A stretch of DNA of 64,000 bases from Adiantum capillus-veneris (lineage: Eukaryota; Streptophyta; Polypodiopsida; Polypodiales; Pteridaceae): the NCBI GenBank assembly GCA_014529385.2, contig CM043968.1, positions 3,436,501-3,500,500 on the forward strand. The letters are read 5' to 3'. The position numbers and the translations under genes were made by a program. Every line of letters starts with the position of its first letter. The first letter of the stretch is position 1. Below are positions 1 to 13,121 of the stretch, in pieces. A model generated the notes under the pieces. It was not told the DNA's origin, ran no database searches, and saw only the letters and a list, made by a program, of their open reading frames with translations.

Positions 1-3000
1 CACGCAGATACCCGATGAAGATAGTCTCGAGTATCACAACAGTCCCAGAAGAGGTGACAAACATCCTCCTCGACAGATGAACAACGGACACATAATGAAG
101 GGCGGATACGACGCATCCGAAGAAAGGTACCCACAGGGTGCACACCAAGTAAACAATGCCAAAGAAACAAATGCTACTTTAGCGGCAAACGGCTTTTCCA
201 TAATGCAGATAGAAGCCTTCTCCACCAAATATCTGATTTATGCATGTGCCAAAGAGCGTTGCAATGATCAGCAAGCCATGGTTGAGGCAAAAGAAGAGTA
301 TATGTCCGACCAGCAAAAATATATTGAAATGGCATTTCCCGAAGATTCCAGTCAGACATGCGATCACCATCAGCCAAGGGTGAAACGGGCAAAAGACCAA
401 CCAACATTCGCTGCAATTCTCTCCAGAACTGACGATAATGCATGCCCAATCCAAAACGGCGAGCGGCTAATGGAAACTCCAAAGTGAAACCATCTGCATC
501 CACCACATGCGCAACCACCCGAATGCCACGGCAGGAGAGGAAATACGCTTGGCGAGGCGAGCGGTCAACCAAGGTAAGAGAAAAGGCCCGACTCCAATGA
601 AGAATCTCCAAGCGAAGGGAGTTTCCTTGCGTTCGAGCATTCCACGATAAATGATTTGTAACCTGTTTCCAGGCGGAGAGCAAGGTGGAAGCAAGCGAGC
701 ATCCAGGAATATGGCCATCCATCTTACCAAATACCACCTCCCAAATAGATGGTTGCCAATGACGAAATGAGGACGTAACCACATGCTAGCTCAAGTTTGC
801 AAACATAAGAGTCCAAGGCTGAGATTGTTACGTAAGCGTAGGCAATAGCATAGCCTTCCTAGCCAGAACATGCCTACGCAGGTCCAAAATATTCAGACCA
901 CCAAATCGCTTCGGTGTACAAAGTTTTGTCATTGACATCAGATGCAGGCCTTTTTTATGTGCATGAGTTCGCCACAAATGAGACAATATGGCCGACATGA
1001 GAGAGTCAAGACGGTGACGAGGCCAATGCAACAGCGGCAAAAAGAACTGTACATATGCCATGAGGATACTCTGAACGATTCTCAGGCAAACATGCAGTGG
1101 CCAAGTGGAAAGCTTCCAGTAATGTAGTTTAACATTCAAACATTGCGTAACCCAGTCTACTTTTTGTGTGTGAGTGATGTTCCATCCAATTGGATAACCC
1201 AAATGCCTGGTGATTACATTCGGAGGAACAATCTCTCCCGGCCACAGCAGAGCATGCCAATCACAAGAACGGAGCAGTAAAAGCTTGGATTTACGGAAGT
1301 TGACTTTAAGACCAGCCGCAATCGCAAACAATTCCAAAGCTTCGATAATTGCTTGAACATCACTCTATTGATTTCGAGGCATAAACAATGAGTCATCCGC
1401 ATAAGCCTGTCCAATAAATGAATGACCCGATGGAAACTATAAACCATGAAGACGCTGGGCAGAGGTCAAGTGATCAAGATACATCAACATAGGATGAGTG
1501 GCAATAGCATACAACAAAGCGTTGAGGGGGCAACCTTGCCTAACCGAACAACCAAGCGGGCACGATTCGGTCAATTCCCTTTCCAGGATCCCCGAAGACG
1601 TACTGCAAGCATACAAGAAATAAACCACATTGGCCAATTTAGGACCAAACCCGAGACACCTCATTGTGGCAGCAATAAAATCCCATTGCACAGTGTCAAA
1701 GGCCTTTTCAATGTCAACTTGCATGACTAGCACATCCTGTTGCGTGTACTTAGCATATTCCATGCCAATCAAAACATTTACCAAATTATCAACGATTTGA
1801 CGACGAGAAATAAAACCATACTGGGCTTGATGAAGTCCTGCAAACAAGCAGTCCTTAATGCGATGGACCAGCATTTTAGCCAATAACTTGTAAACCACCG
1901 GCATCAAAGTTATGGGCCGCCAATGAGAGAATTGCTTGCACAGTGCTTGCGTGGGCAATAATTTAAGTAAACCCTCTTTCCATGATACTGGCAAATCCTG
2001 TTTGTCCCTTGCTGCATTTTTTATGAAAAGTAGGGGCGGTTTAAGAGCATCTCAAAAGGAGAGGAAAAATTCCACAGTAAGTCCATCCCAACCGGGAGAT
2101 CGCCAACGGCCCAATGCAAGCAGGGCACCATGCAATTCAGAAGCAGAGAAAGGATCCTCAAGGCATTGTGCCTCCCGTGAAGACATGATCGGACAAACAT
2201 AAGGAAGCAATAATTGACGCGCTCGACAAGCTGCCGAAGATGGCTGAGGTGGGGCTGCAAACACATGACGATAGTGTGAAACCATAACCTCTGCAAGTTT
2301 CCGCTTCGAAGAGGTCCAAGCCCCCGAGGGAAGCATAACCCGCTTAATTGATTGCGAGACCCTTGAATGATGCAGATGCTTAAAAAATTTCTTCGAAGCA
2401 CAACCTTTGTCCATAAAAGCATGTTGACGTGCTCGCTTTTGCCATTTAGCAATTTTCCGCTTATCATTTTGCTGAATACATAGATTAGCTTCAGATAGGT
2501 CTATCATTTCAGAGTCAGACAAGGGTCGGGAATCAGCTAACTGTTGTAGGCGTTGACTAACCTGTTTTGCATCAAGGACATCCCCCCGAATGAGCTGCAT
2601 ATACTGCGTACCATAGTCACAAATGACACTTTGTACCCTCATGATAAAACGATACCAGGCAGCATCCAAGTCAATATGCATATGGGCCAACAGTGGGGGA
2701 ATTATATCGCTAATCATGTGTCGGAAAGCTTCATGAGTAAGGTAGGCATTGTTAACATGCAACAAGCGTTTCCTATATAGAGGCCGATCACAAAGACATT
2801 GTCCAAAAGACAAAGACAGCAGAAGAGGATAATGGTCTGATAACTGCATCGCATAATCTATCCTCATAGCACATACAAACTCTTCATATTGTTGTCCATT
2901 AAGCAAGTACCAGCGATCCAATCGTGCTCTATATGATGAATGAGCGGCATGCTAGAAGGTGAAACCAGAAACATCAGGATGCAAACAGCGCCATATATCA

Positions 3001-3542
3001 ATCATTTGCGCAGAGGCAAAAAGAAGATCCCATTCACGCTTCTCCACAAGCAACATATGAGAATTTCCTATGGTGTTGTCATTTAAATCAGGGGTATTAT
3101 TGAAATCTCCACAAAGAAATGCATTAGAAGTCCAAGGGTGAGATGAAATGTCTCGCCATAAAGCAGGTCTTTGCCCAGAGGCCGTGTATGCATAAGTACC
3201 TGCAAATTCATGAACTCGACCATTCAACAAACATTGGACAACCATCCACCTGCCATGCGGATCATTGTATAGCAGAACCGGCTGAAGCTCATGGCGAACC
3301 AGCATCAATAAACCCGCGAAATCATGCAAACCTGCATACGCAATCCAATAACCGGCAAAATAAGAACATTGACCAGCGAACTCGTGCTGATTATGCTCTT
3401 GCAATACAACTAAGTCTGCTCTAGATGTATGTACATAGTGCCAGGTCAGACGCCATTTGTCCAGGTTACATAAACCCCGCACATTGTATGAGATGCATTT
3501 AATTTGACTTTGCATATCAAAAAACCTATGTACAAGAGGCAA
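1..3542 (-). pseudogene. LINE-A ORF2: endonuclease, reverse transcriptase, zf-RVT, broken
   Basis: ORF2 nicks target DNA and primes reverse transcription there. The endonuclease (3542 to about 2800) shows SYNVRGL, LQEHN, GDFNN and the SDH motif, all expected APE-type catalytic positions. The reverse transcriptase (about 2000-830) shows QYGFISRRQIVDN, DIEKAFDTVQWD, SVRQGCPL and YADDSLF. The C-terminal region and start of the RVT zinc finger run off the window. Stops and shifts occur, including TAG near 2952 where LINE-B reads CAG (GFTFQH), and a TAG at 1437-1439 just before YADD. No active enzyme could be made from this copy. Confidence 0.88.
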
Positions 3543-4787
3543 GAAACATGTGATCGGGTGGAGGTGCCCATTGGCACATCTCCATTCACTACATCCATAC
3601 GAGGACCCGGCCTCGGAGACAGAGTAGGAAACGTGTCCACAAGGCTCACAACTGAGGAGGAAGTCTCACCGAGAAGTACATCTTTATAAGAGTGCATCGC
3701 TTTGTCCCATGCATCAATCAATATGCGATTGTCATTACAGGGAAGTTGCTTAAATGATGCATTCTTGTTGGCATTAACAGAAGGAACGTAATTACGAGAA
3801 GAAAGTGGTGTACGAATCTTTACTGATTCTTTTGGCACTATCCATGAATTGACCTCAACGGGTGCAACATTCTTGCCTTTTGCAGCAGCTCCATTCCCAG
3901 GATCAGTAAATTGCTGTGCCTTGCCTTTCCCTTTATCCACATTCAAAGCAGCCTTAACAGTAGGGGCTCCACTCTGCTTGACTTCGCCTGTGGGTTTTCC
4001 TGCAGGGATAGAGGTGGACGAAGGAACAACAGAAGGAGGGGGTTGCAAGACCGGCTCCAGACATTCAGATTGCATATGGCCAAATTTATCGCATCGAAAG
4101 CATGAATTCACAAATTTATCCCATTTAAGTTTAAATGGGCGCTTGCCTACCCATGGATCTCCTGAATGAACCATAATTCCTTCGAGGGTACTCTTGTCAG
4201 TGTCCCAGAGAATGCAAAACCTGTTTGTATTTGCATCCAATTTCGGGAGACAAATGACTTTACCAAGCTGTGTGGCCAACAAAGGCATAAAATGTCTCCA
4301 CGTGCGAGGGAAATCAACAATTTCCACCCACACCCGGCATTTTGTGACGAATAAGACTCTGATAGTCTTTAGTGAGTGCCCATGGGAGAACATGCGTCAT
4401 TTGCGTATTAAAGAAGAGGGAGACATCTCAAGCAAAAGTTTCCTAGCTTCCATATCTGCAAGCAAAACTTCATAAAATCCATGCGCCCCGAAATAGACAC
4501 CACGAACTGCTTGTCTTTTAAGGAGAAAATCAACCCACTGCCCGACATCCTGCGCAGTAGGCATTTTCCCTGGGAAAAAGAGAATAACTACATTCATTGG
4601 CATACTGAGCAACCGGGTCCACGAGGTCTTGGACTGGAATGCGCACCTCAAAAGCAGGCGCCTGACCATTCCAAGCCTGCTGAGCCTCCTCAAAATCCTC
4701 ATATAGGCATGCTTTGATCTTGGAAGCGGCCTCTGACGTGGGTTCCATTGCTTTTCGACGCTTGAAGACGCACAAAGAGTCGAACAT
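3446..4787 (-). pseudogene. LINE-A ORF1, CCHC RNA-binding protein, frameshifted
   Basis: ORF1 of plant L1 elements encodes the RNA chaperone of the retrotransposition particle. The N-terminal part begins near 4787 and matches LINE-B ORF1 in order: an acidic segment with EDFEEAQQAW, then GQWVDFLLKRQAVRGVYFGA. A CX2CX4HX4C knuckle (CFRCDKFGHMQSEC) lies near 4060-4110, followed by a Pro/Lys-rich low-complexity tail. The frame changes near 4600 and again near 4395, so no single frame spans the protein. Family assignment is firm; the exact start is inferred from LINE-B. Confidence 0.8.
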
Positions 4788-4799
4788 AAATCAAAGTTC

Positions 4800-5352
4800 C
4801 TCGCCAAACAAAACCAATTGTTTAGAAAACCAAGCTCTGTACAGAATTTATAGCAAAATACTTCCCAAGCCACAATAGCAGTACGTCAATTGAACACTAT
4901 CCTTCACCTTGATAGCATCACCCGACAAATTTGCTGTGTCTGCGTAGGAGGCTGACTGTCGAGGCAGGCCTGAACGTCAGTTTGCACAGAAGTCGAAAGA
5001 ACTAGGGGGGCTGAAAATTGTCTGGTGCTATAGAGCATAACGCAATCCAAACAGGAGGGCACCGCTGGTCGATTGCGCAAGGGCAGCTTGCTGCGCAGAG
5101 TGCTAACTGCAGCACAACAAATGTACAGTGCGCTGAAAACAGGCAGCTGACACTGACGCACAGTGCTCAAGACACACAGATGCAGAGGGCGCACAGGGCG
5201 CGCAGTGGCTGAATGCTCACACACGCACTGTCCAAGTCACTGACGAGGGTGACTGAAGCTACAGCAGGTGCCGTGAGCAGAGTCAGAGCAGCCCTCGCGC
5301 GTCACTTTTCTCTGCGCTCACTTTCTCACGCCAAAACCACACTAACAGACAC
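4800..5352. other. Spacer between LINE-A ORF1 and LINE-B tail
   Basis: No gene is visible. The stretch probably contains the 5' untranslated region of LINE-A, but I found no clear 5' boundary or target-site duplication. Confidence 0.4.
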
Positions 5353-5463
5353 AATTTTTTTGTAAATCTGCTTTGATTAATTTACAAGTGGGAAACCTCA
5401 AAACGAGGAAAATCCATGAAAAGAAAAGGATACAAAAGACGGAGCACTATGAGGCTCCGAAGG

Positions 5464-8400
5464 CTAGAAACAGTCAAAGTAAATCCTGTAGGCATCAAGA
5501 GTGATGTCTCCAGCTTCATAGGCAAAATGCAGCGCTTGACCAAGAGATAATTTAAAATAGGGAAAGGAGTCAACAAAAGTGCCCTGGAACATTAAGGAGT
5601 TCCTATGATGCCAGATGGTCCACACAGTCCAAAATCTGACCAAGGTGAAGAAGACCGCAAACTGAGATTGTGGTGACCGAAGCACCCCAAAAAGCCAAAA
5701 TTGTCTGTGAAAAGAGCCGGAAGGAAAACGTAGTTGAAGAGCAGTCGACACTTGCCGAATGAAGGCTCTGGAGTGACGACAACACCACAGTAGGTGTGGC
5801 ACGGTCTCCTCAGCTTCAAGGCATCTGGGGCGGCGGGAAGGTGCAATATGCCGAGCATGCAACACACTGCCAACAGGTAGAGCTCCGGGCTCCCACCAAG
5901 CACCACCACAAGAAAACACGTTCCTTCAAAGACAGATGACTCTGCCAAATGCGAGAGAATGCGTGTTGCCACCACAAGGATGACTCGGAAAGCGACCACA
6001 ACTGATTACCCCGATGCACAATCCATACATCAGACTGAAAAATGGCATAGACACTGGCAGCTGAGATGCAGTCCAATCTAGTAGTAGCCAGATTCCAATC
6101 TAAGAAGCGAGAGTCTTCATCCAGAGGAGGAATGGGTGAATGAACAGCAAGCATGTTTTGAATCTCCCGCCAGAGAGGAGAATAGTGAAGACCCAACCGA
6201 AAGCGGGAGACGGCATCAGCAAAAGAAAGAACATAACCCGAGTCATCAACCACCTGATGCACCTGACAGATTCCTTTTTGGCGAGGAGACCGTTGAACCA
6301 AATTCGAAGCAAAAACCCTGCTCCAATGCAAACTCTCCAAGCGAAGAGAGTTACCCTCAGAGGATTGTCGACCATCCCAAGACAAATGCGAAGTGACAAC
6401 CTTCCAATCAACAATTAGAGAAGAAGTAAATGGACATCCAGGAATGTGTCCTTCAAGCTTCCCAAAAACAACATCCCAATAAGTCGGTTTCCAATGACCA
6501 AAAGAAGGGGTGACAATGTGCGCACACAAATGTGTGACCATGAGAGCCCAGGGTTGCTACTGCTCCACCAAAACGGGCAACAACATAGCTTTCCGAGCCA
6601 AAAGATGACGTCTCAAGTCCAAAATATTCAACCCTCCTAGCCGCTTGGGAGAACACAGCTTGTCCATTGATAGAAGCCGAAGGTCCCTCTTGCTAGACGA
6701 GGTCCGCCAAAAATGCTCTAAAATATTGGACATGAGGGATTGCAAGCGCAACCGAGGCCAGGATAACAAAGGCAAGTAAAACTGCACATAAGCCACAAGG
6801 ATGCATTGGACAATCCTTAGACGCACATGAAGTGGCCACGTGGACAGTTTCCAATAATTCAACTTGGAATGTAGACGTTGGAGCACCCAATCCGTTTTCT
6901 TGATGGCCGATACATTCCAACCCAGCGGATAACCCAAATGGCGAACCAGAACATGGGGAGGAACAATCTCCTCAGGCCACAATATCTTATGCCAGTCACA
7001 CTCTTTCAGAGGCAATAGCTTGGATTTGCAAAAGTTAACTTTGAGACCTGTTGCCAATCCAAACAAGTGAAGAGTATGCATAATCTGTTGCACATCATCA
7101 TAGTTATTACGAGGCATGAACAAAGAGTCATCCGCATAAGCTTGACCAGCAAACTGTCGACTAGAAGGTAAAGTAAGGCCATGTAGCCTACCAGTGGAGG
7201 TCAAGGAATCCAAATACATAAACAAGGGATGAGTAGCGATCACATAAAGCAAAGCACTAAGAGGGCAGCCCTACCGTACCGACTGTCCCAAAGGCCAGGA
7301 TTCTGTGAGAGAACCATCCAGCAAGCCTGTAGAAGTACTGTTTGCATACAAGAAAAGCACGACACGGGATAGCTTAGGCCCAAAGCCCAAATGTCGCATG
7401 GTATCCGCAATGTAATCCCAAAGAACAGTATCAAATGTCTTTTCAATGTCAACCTGCATGACTAATACATCCTGTCGAGTATATTTTGCATATTCCATAC
7501 CAATAATGACATTTGCGAGGTTATCAGTAATTTGACATCGCGGAATGAAGCCGTATTGAGATTGATGCAAGCCTTCATGCAAAAAGCATTTAAGTCGGTT
7601 AGCAAGCATTTTTGCCATTAATTTATATACCACAGGCATAAGTGTAATAGGCTGCCAATGTGAAAATTCTTCACACAATGCATGCTTAGGGATCAGCTTG
7701 AGCAAACCTTCTTTCCAAGAGGAGGGTAATTCCTGTTGTTCCCAAGCTGTATTCATCATGAACAATAGAGGCAACTTCAAATAGTCCGAGAAAGACAAGA
7801 AGAATTCCACAGAGAGACCATCCCAACCAGGAGCTCTCCATCGACCTAAATCAAGCAAGCTGGCATATAATTCTGACTCAATGAAAACAGCTTCCAAGTC
7901 TTGAGCCTGCCGCAACGAGAGAATGGAAGTGACATGCAATAGAAACATGTAACGTGCTTGGCGCGCTTCTCTTGTGGGAGAAGAAGGGGCCTCAAAAATC
8001 TTGCCATAATGAGAGCGTAGGGCTAGTGCTAGCTCTCGAAAAGTGGAGGTCCACTCCCCTGACGGTAATTTAACTCTCCGTATAGCTTGAAACTGCCTCG
8101 AGTGATGCAAATGCTGAAAAATTGTTTAGAAGCACATCCTTTATCTGCAAAAGCCTGTTGACGAGCTCGAGTCTGCCATTTGGCCAATTTTCTCTCATCA
8201 TTGTGCCTTAATATTGCACGAGCAGAAAACAACTCAAGTCATTTGAGCATCAGTAAGAGAAGAATGATTAGCCAAGTGCATTAATCGTTTACAAGCATCC
8301 TTTGCCCGGTTAACCTGTTCCCTTAATTGTGACAAATAATCCCTGCCATAATCTTGTATAACTGATTGAACACGCATAACAAAACGAAACCATGCTATGT

Positions 8401-9283
8401 CCATGTCAACATACATCTGGGAGAGCAAAGGCGGGATGATATTCACAATCATAGTGCGAAAAGGCTCATGCTTGAGATAAGCATTATTGACATGCAGAAG
8501 TCTTTTTTTGGGTAGGCGATCATTGACATCAAAAGAGCCAAAACGAAGTTTCAAGCATACGGGAAAATGATTCGAGAGACACATAGCATAATCAATCCTC
8601 ATCTCGCATACAAAGTCATCATATTGTTGCATGTGAAAAAGATACCAGCGATCCAGTCGAGTGCGATACATGGATTGAGCATTGTGCTGAAAAGTAAAGC
8701 CTAGAGCAGTCGCATGCAAAAAGGGCCACAAATCAAGACCATTACAGGTCGACATAAATTGGTCCCAAGATTGCCGTTCCATATGAAGCATGTGAGAATG
8801 GCCAGTAGTATTATCTGCAAGGTTTGGTGCATTATTAAAATCCCCGTAGAGAAAGGCATTGGAACGCCAAGAATAAGAAGAGATAGCACTCCACAACCGT
8901 GCCCTATCTGCAGAAGCTGTGTATGCATATAATCCTCCAAATTCGAAAACTTCTCCATTAACAATACATTGGATGACCATCCATCTCCCAGCCGGGTCAT
9001 TAAAGACCAAGGTCGGGAAGAGTTCATGTCGAACATGCATAAGCACTCCAGAATGGCCAGCTGATCCTGCATAAGCTATCCAGTAGCCCGCAAAGTAAGA
9101 AGTCTGTCCTGCAAATTGGTGCTGGTTATGCTCTTGAAGAACCACAATGTCTACTTTACATGTATGTACATAGTGCCAGGTAAGCCGCCACTTGTCGTGA
9201 TTGCATAACCCACGCACATTATAGGAGATGCAATTCAAAGAACTATGCATTCTATATGGTATATACAGTGGACGAGGAAACAA
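5464..9283 (-). pseudogene. LINE-B ORF2: endonuclease, reverse transcriptase, zf-RVT
   Basis: The endonuclease is open from 9283 to 8234 with SYNVRGL, LQEHN, GDFNN and SNH (in place of SDH). The reverse transcriptase runs from about 8110 to 6557 with QYGFIPRCQITDN, DIEKTFDTVLWD and YADDSLF. A TAG near 7272 interrupts SVR-GCPL, where LINE-A and LINE-C read CAG. The C-terminal region (6541-5464) includes the RVT zinc-finger area. ORF2 is broken by at least four shifts or stops. It is the most complete ORF2 in the window and a useful reference for the others. Confidence 0.88.
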
Positions 9284-9308
9284 GGAAAGAAAAGGGGGGA
9301 AATAAAAC

Positions 9309-10549
9309 TTAAGTACCAGTGCCCATCAACACATCCTCCCCAACTGAAGGTGCTTGAGAAGGTGGGTCAATACCTGGACCTGGATAATTGAAAGGAAATG
9401 CACCTTGCGATGAAGAAGCTTCTCCAGTAACAACCTCCTTGTAAGAACGAACAACCTTGTCCCAAGCTTCAGCCAAAGAAGTGTTGTCATTACAAGGAAG
9501 TTTTTTCTGAGCAACATTCTTCAAAGGAGGCACATAATTACGAGAAGATGCCGGAACACGAGGTGTCGTAGCTTTGACGGGTTTCTTGGGCACTATCCAA
9601 GTTTGAGAGGTCGAAACCTGTTCTTTTCCCTTGTCTTTAATATTGGGAGAAGTAGAAAGTGCAGACAATTGTACTTGTTTCCCCTTGCCTTTAATCGCCC
9701 CAGTTGAGGGGGAGGAGGTTAAAACTCCTTTAGTTTGAACCTCAGTAGAAGGTTTCGGAGGCGAGCGAGGTTGAGGAGCAGGTACGGCTAAAGGAGGTGG
9801 TTGCAGATTTGGTTCCGGACATTCGGACTGCATATGACCAAATTTGACACACCGGAAGCAAGAATTTGCAAACTTGCCCCATTTAAGCTTAAATGGGCGC
9901 TTTCCAACCACTGTATCCCCAGAATCGATCGAAATACCTGCTGATGTGGGGATATCCGTGTCCCACAAAATACAAAAACGGTTCGTATTTGCCTCCAGCT
10001 TAGGAGGGCAAATGACTTTGCCTAACTGAGCAGCCAACAAAGGAAGAAAATGACGCCAAGTGCGAGGAAAGTCGACCACCTCAACCCAGCAGGACACTTG
10101 TGACGGATGAGACTCTGATAGTCCTTGGTGAGAGCCCAGGGCAACACATGAGTCATCTGCGTATTGAAAAAAAGAGGAGACATTTCAAGCAGAGCATCCC
10201 GAGCATCCATGTCAGCCAACAAGACTTCGTAGAACCCTCGCGCACCTAAGTAAACCCCTCAAACTGCTTGCCGTTTGAGCAGGAAATCAACCCATTGGCC
10301 TACATCCTGAGCAGTAGGCATTCTGCCCGGGAAAAAAAGAATCACAGCGTTAAGTGCATATTGAGCAACGGGATCCATGAGCTCCTGTATAGGGATGCGT
10401 ACTTCCATAACAGGAGCGGAGCCTTCCCAGGCTTGACGTGCATCCTCGAAGTCCTCATGCAAACATTCTTTGATAAGACTCAAAGCATCCATCTCCGAAG
10501 TTTCCATGGCTTTCTGACGCTTATATATACACTGATCAGTCGAATCCAT
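9309..10549 (-). pseudogene. LINE-B ORF1, CCHC RNA-binding protein
   Basis: The start at 10549 opens with MDSTDQCIYKRQK and is the first ATG of the frame conserved with LINE-A. The frame runs to about 10259, shifts, and resumes from about 10222 to 10022 and from 10097 to 9309. It carries a CX2CX4HX4C knuckle (CFRCVKFGHMQSEC) near 9830-9870, then a Pro/Ser/Lys-rich stretch and a conserved block ending SRNYVPP. As in other plant L1 elements it should coat the RNA. The frame breaks make it nonfunctional. Confidence 0.82.
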
Positions 10550-10559
10550 GTGAAGCTCT

Positions 10560-11258
10560 CACACACACACTCTCTTCTTTTTTCCTTTTTTTTTTGGGAG
10601 TTTTTGATATATGACTGCTGTATACACAAGCAAACACACACACCAGCTAGCTGTACAAAAACACACACTCCTCTCTCCCTCACAAGACGACGGAAGGACC
10701 GCGTGCAGACGAAATCAAACTTCCACCCCCGGCGCGCTGTGAAGGGCTTGCAAAGAGTAGATGTTGTGTAGAACAGAGTCGCGCACCAGACAAGGCCGAA
10801 GGATGCACCACACACCCAAATCCCCCACCACACCTCTCACACACACACACACTCACACCCACACAGAGAGAATGGGGAGCGAAAGCTGTACAAGAGTTGT
10901 CGAAGGCTCACAACGCTTGGGGCAATTGCAGTGTTTCTTCCTCTATTACAGTCACAAGACAGCTGCAACACCTGTTTTCTTCCACCACAAAGTATCACAA
11001 AATTGGCTGACAGTTGCTCGCTGCTTCAGCATTGAAGGGTCACGTGCAGACAAAGGCAGACCTCAGCTCTACAAGCGGCATAGAGGCTGCAGTAGGGTTC
11101 GCGACAGAGGCTGCAGTAGTCACCACACGCACACAGCCCCGCTGGTGCAGGCACAGTGAGCGCGGCAGGCCACAGGAGAAGCTCGCGACAGTCTTCAGAT
11201 CTCTCTCACGCCTCACACCACCTCTCTCTCTCTCACACACACACACCTCTCACACACA

Positions 11259-11299
<41 letters not shown>

Positions 11300-11391
11300 G
11301 TTGCTTGCACCTATGTAAGTATATGTACAGAGGATCCATAAACACACGAGTGTTTTTCCATGCAAAACACTCAATTATTTTCTCATTTCAG
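10560..11391. repeat. CA/CT-rich simple repeats and spacer
   Basis: The region contains interrupted CA repeats near 10560-10670 and 10833-10865, and a compound (CT)n(CA)n tract at 11222-11298. Open frames here are low-complexity artefacts. It may include the LINE-B 5' untranslated region. No gene is seen. Confidence 0.75.
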
Positions 11392-12232
11392 GCTTTGCGC
11401 CTTGAGAAAGCAGAGGAACAAGGCAAAAATTTTCTGGGTCTGAAGGACTAGCTGGGCCAGTTATGGTATGAACATGTTTCCTCTATGTCCCCTTTTCATT
11501 GCGTGCATTTTTCTTATAGATGATTGAACATGGCAGCCAGAATGCTGTGAAGGAGATGAAGGATGCCAAGGAGATTGAAATGGAGCAGCAGCAACGTTGG
11601 TCGCAAATGGTCGAAGAACGTTTACAATCTCTTCAACAGGGGTAACTGTTTGAACACGTCATCCTCTCCATACAAAATTTGTATGTTTTGTTTTTGGAGA
11701 GACAATATAATCTCCTCAGTCTAATGACTGGTTCTGCTATACTTACAGATTGAATGCGAACGCAAACAACATTAAGCGGCTTGATGACCTGGATGTTCCC
11801 TCTACCCTTGGTCGCTTGAAGCAAACAAGAAGTTGGATCGTCTGGATGCTCTAGAAGAAGCAACTAAACACTTGGAAGCTATCCAGGCTTCTCACCCAAT
11901 CTCACTTGATAGCTTGAACCAAAAGCTGGAAGAGCTAGTTGTTGATTTTGAAGAGCACAGTGAGAAGCTTCACACCCTAGAAGAGCAGGTTATTATCAGA
12001 TTTGGAGCAGGATAACTCAGACAAAAGAGAGGTTTTAATAGTTCTAAGGCGTGTTTTGATTCTTTGGGACTGTGCGCTTGCACTTTACTCTCCTAAAAAA
12101 TACTCAGTGCAGAAGGTGAACCTTATTCATTCATATTTTATATCTCCACAGAATGAAAAGTTGAAGTTACAATTGGACCAGATGAGGAAGTCTAATGCCT
12201 CCGATTTGGAAGCACTTCAACAATATTGCAGA
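11392..12232 (+). pseudogene. Decayed intron-containing gene fragment, coiled-coil protein
   Basis: Four exon-like segments with good splice sites are visible: 11392-11465, 11520-11641, 11749-11988 and 12152-12232. The acceptors end TTTCAG, TATAG, TACAG and CACAG, and the last donor is GTAAGT. Phases agree between the second, third and fourth segments. The product is charged and helical (MKDAKEIEMEQQQRWSQMVE, then LDALEEATKHLEAIQ and EEQNEKLKLQLDQMRKS), typical of a long coiled coil. A TAG interrupts the first segment, and one base is missing near 11820 in the third, where the frame switches. I do not recognise the family. Retained introns mean it arose by DNA duplication or capture, not by retroposition. 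Confidence 0.65.
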
Positions 12233-13118
12233 GTAAGTGTTTATGATTTGTTCCATCAAGTTTCACAGGTGATAAAATTGAGTTGGTTGTTGTTTGTGCT
12301 GCTGCACATTTCCTGATTATATGGGAATTTGGTTGGCCGATTTAAACTTGTTGGCTTAGCTGATAATCTGACTTGAACATCATGGTCAATGTCTGCAATT
12401 GGGCTGATTGCATGAGGATGTGACTAAGGGGTTTGAGCCCGTTGTAACCTTCAGCAAGCCTGGCATGATTTCGTGAATTATATCTTGGAGGAGAGTAGGC
12501 AATTTTGCTGACGTAAAGCTCTTGAGAGCTATGCACAAGAAACTACCTTTGAAGCCTCGTGCTTGTAGATTTTTGCTTGTGGGAGAGAGCCTTTGGTGAG
12601 CTCTTTGAAGTTCTTAAATTGGCTTTGCTGCTAGGAAAATGCCCTTAGGTGGACGAACACTTGGTGCTACTATAGTGAGAACAACCTCTAATGCCTTGGC
12701 CTTGGAGGTTCTTGAAATTTGAAGGTTTGCAGGAAGTAGTCGTGGGAATGTCCTCTTGCTTGTTGGAGCATTGCAGATACTAGGTCGCGGGATGGGCCCC
12801 TCGGTAAGGGGGTAATCTTAAGCCTCTTGGGCGATACTGGCCGCGGGGACTTGAGCTTGGCTGGCAGTTGTGGACAAGCAAGGCCGCGGGAGTAATCCTC
12901 TTCCTAATCAAGCCTATCTAGCCATGGAGGGTAGTGGCCTCATGGGTGTGCCAACAACATGGCCACACATAGCTAGATTAGGGCTTAATTTAGTGAGAGA
13001 TGCAACTAGTTACGAAAAATGCCAATGGACCATAACGATGGTTAAGAAATACTAATCACTCTAATGGAGATTCTAATCACTAACACAAATGCATAACAAC
13101 AAACCTAGCTAACACACC
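12233..13118. other. Unassigned spacer
   Basis: No convincing exon, motif or repeat is visible. Some of it could be the continuation of the upstream gene fragment or the leader of a decayed retroelement. Confidence 0.4.
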
Positions 13119-13121
13119 ATG

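Larger units (their letters stand above)
1..4800 (-). mobile_element. LINE-A, L1-like non-LTR retrotransposon, 3' end outside window
   Basis: This is a minus-strand two-ORF LINE. ORF1 with a CCHC knuckle lies on the right, and ORF2 with APE endonuclease, reverse transcriptase and C-terminal zinc finger runs left to base 1. Alignment by eye to LINE-C places window base 1 at about LINE-C base 17859, so roughly 400 bp of the 3' end and tail are missing. LINE-A and LINE-C are close relatives; LINE-B is a more distant subfamily. Several frameshifts and stops show it is dead. The 5' end is not resolved and could extend toward 5350. Confidence 0.9.
5353..10549 (-). mobile_element. LINE-B, near full-length L1-like element
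   Basis: Minus-strand LINE with ORF1 (10549-9309) and ORF2 (9283-5464). The 3' end is marked by a short T run on the plus strand at 5358-5365, followed by a tail segment (GTGGGAAACCTCAAA at 5390-5404) shared with the 3' end of LINE-C. It lies head to tail behind LINE-A. The protein is recognisably a different subfamily from LINE-A and LINE-C. The 5' end merges into a CA-rich repeat region after 10560 and cannot be fixed. I could not see a convincing target-site duplication. Confidence 0.88.

Noticed and set aside
77-487. Plus-strand ORFs within LINE-A, LINE-B and LINE-C
   Set aside because: They are antisense to clearly homologous ORF2 reading frames and recur only because the LINEs are related.
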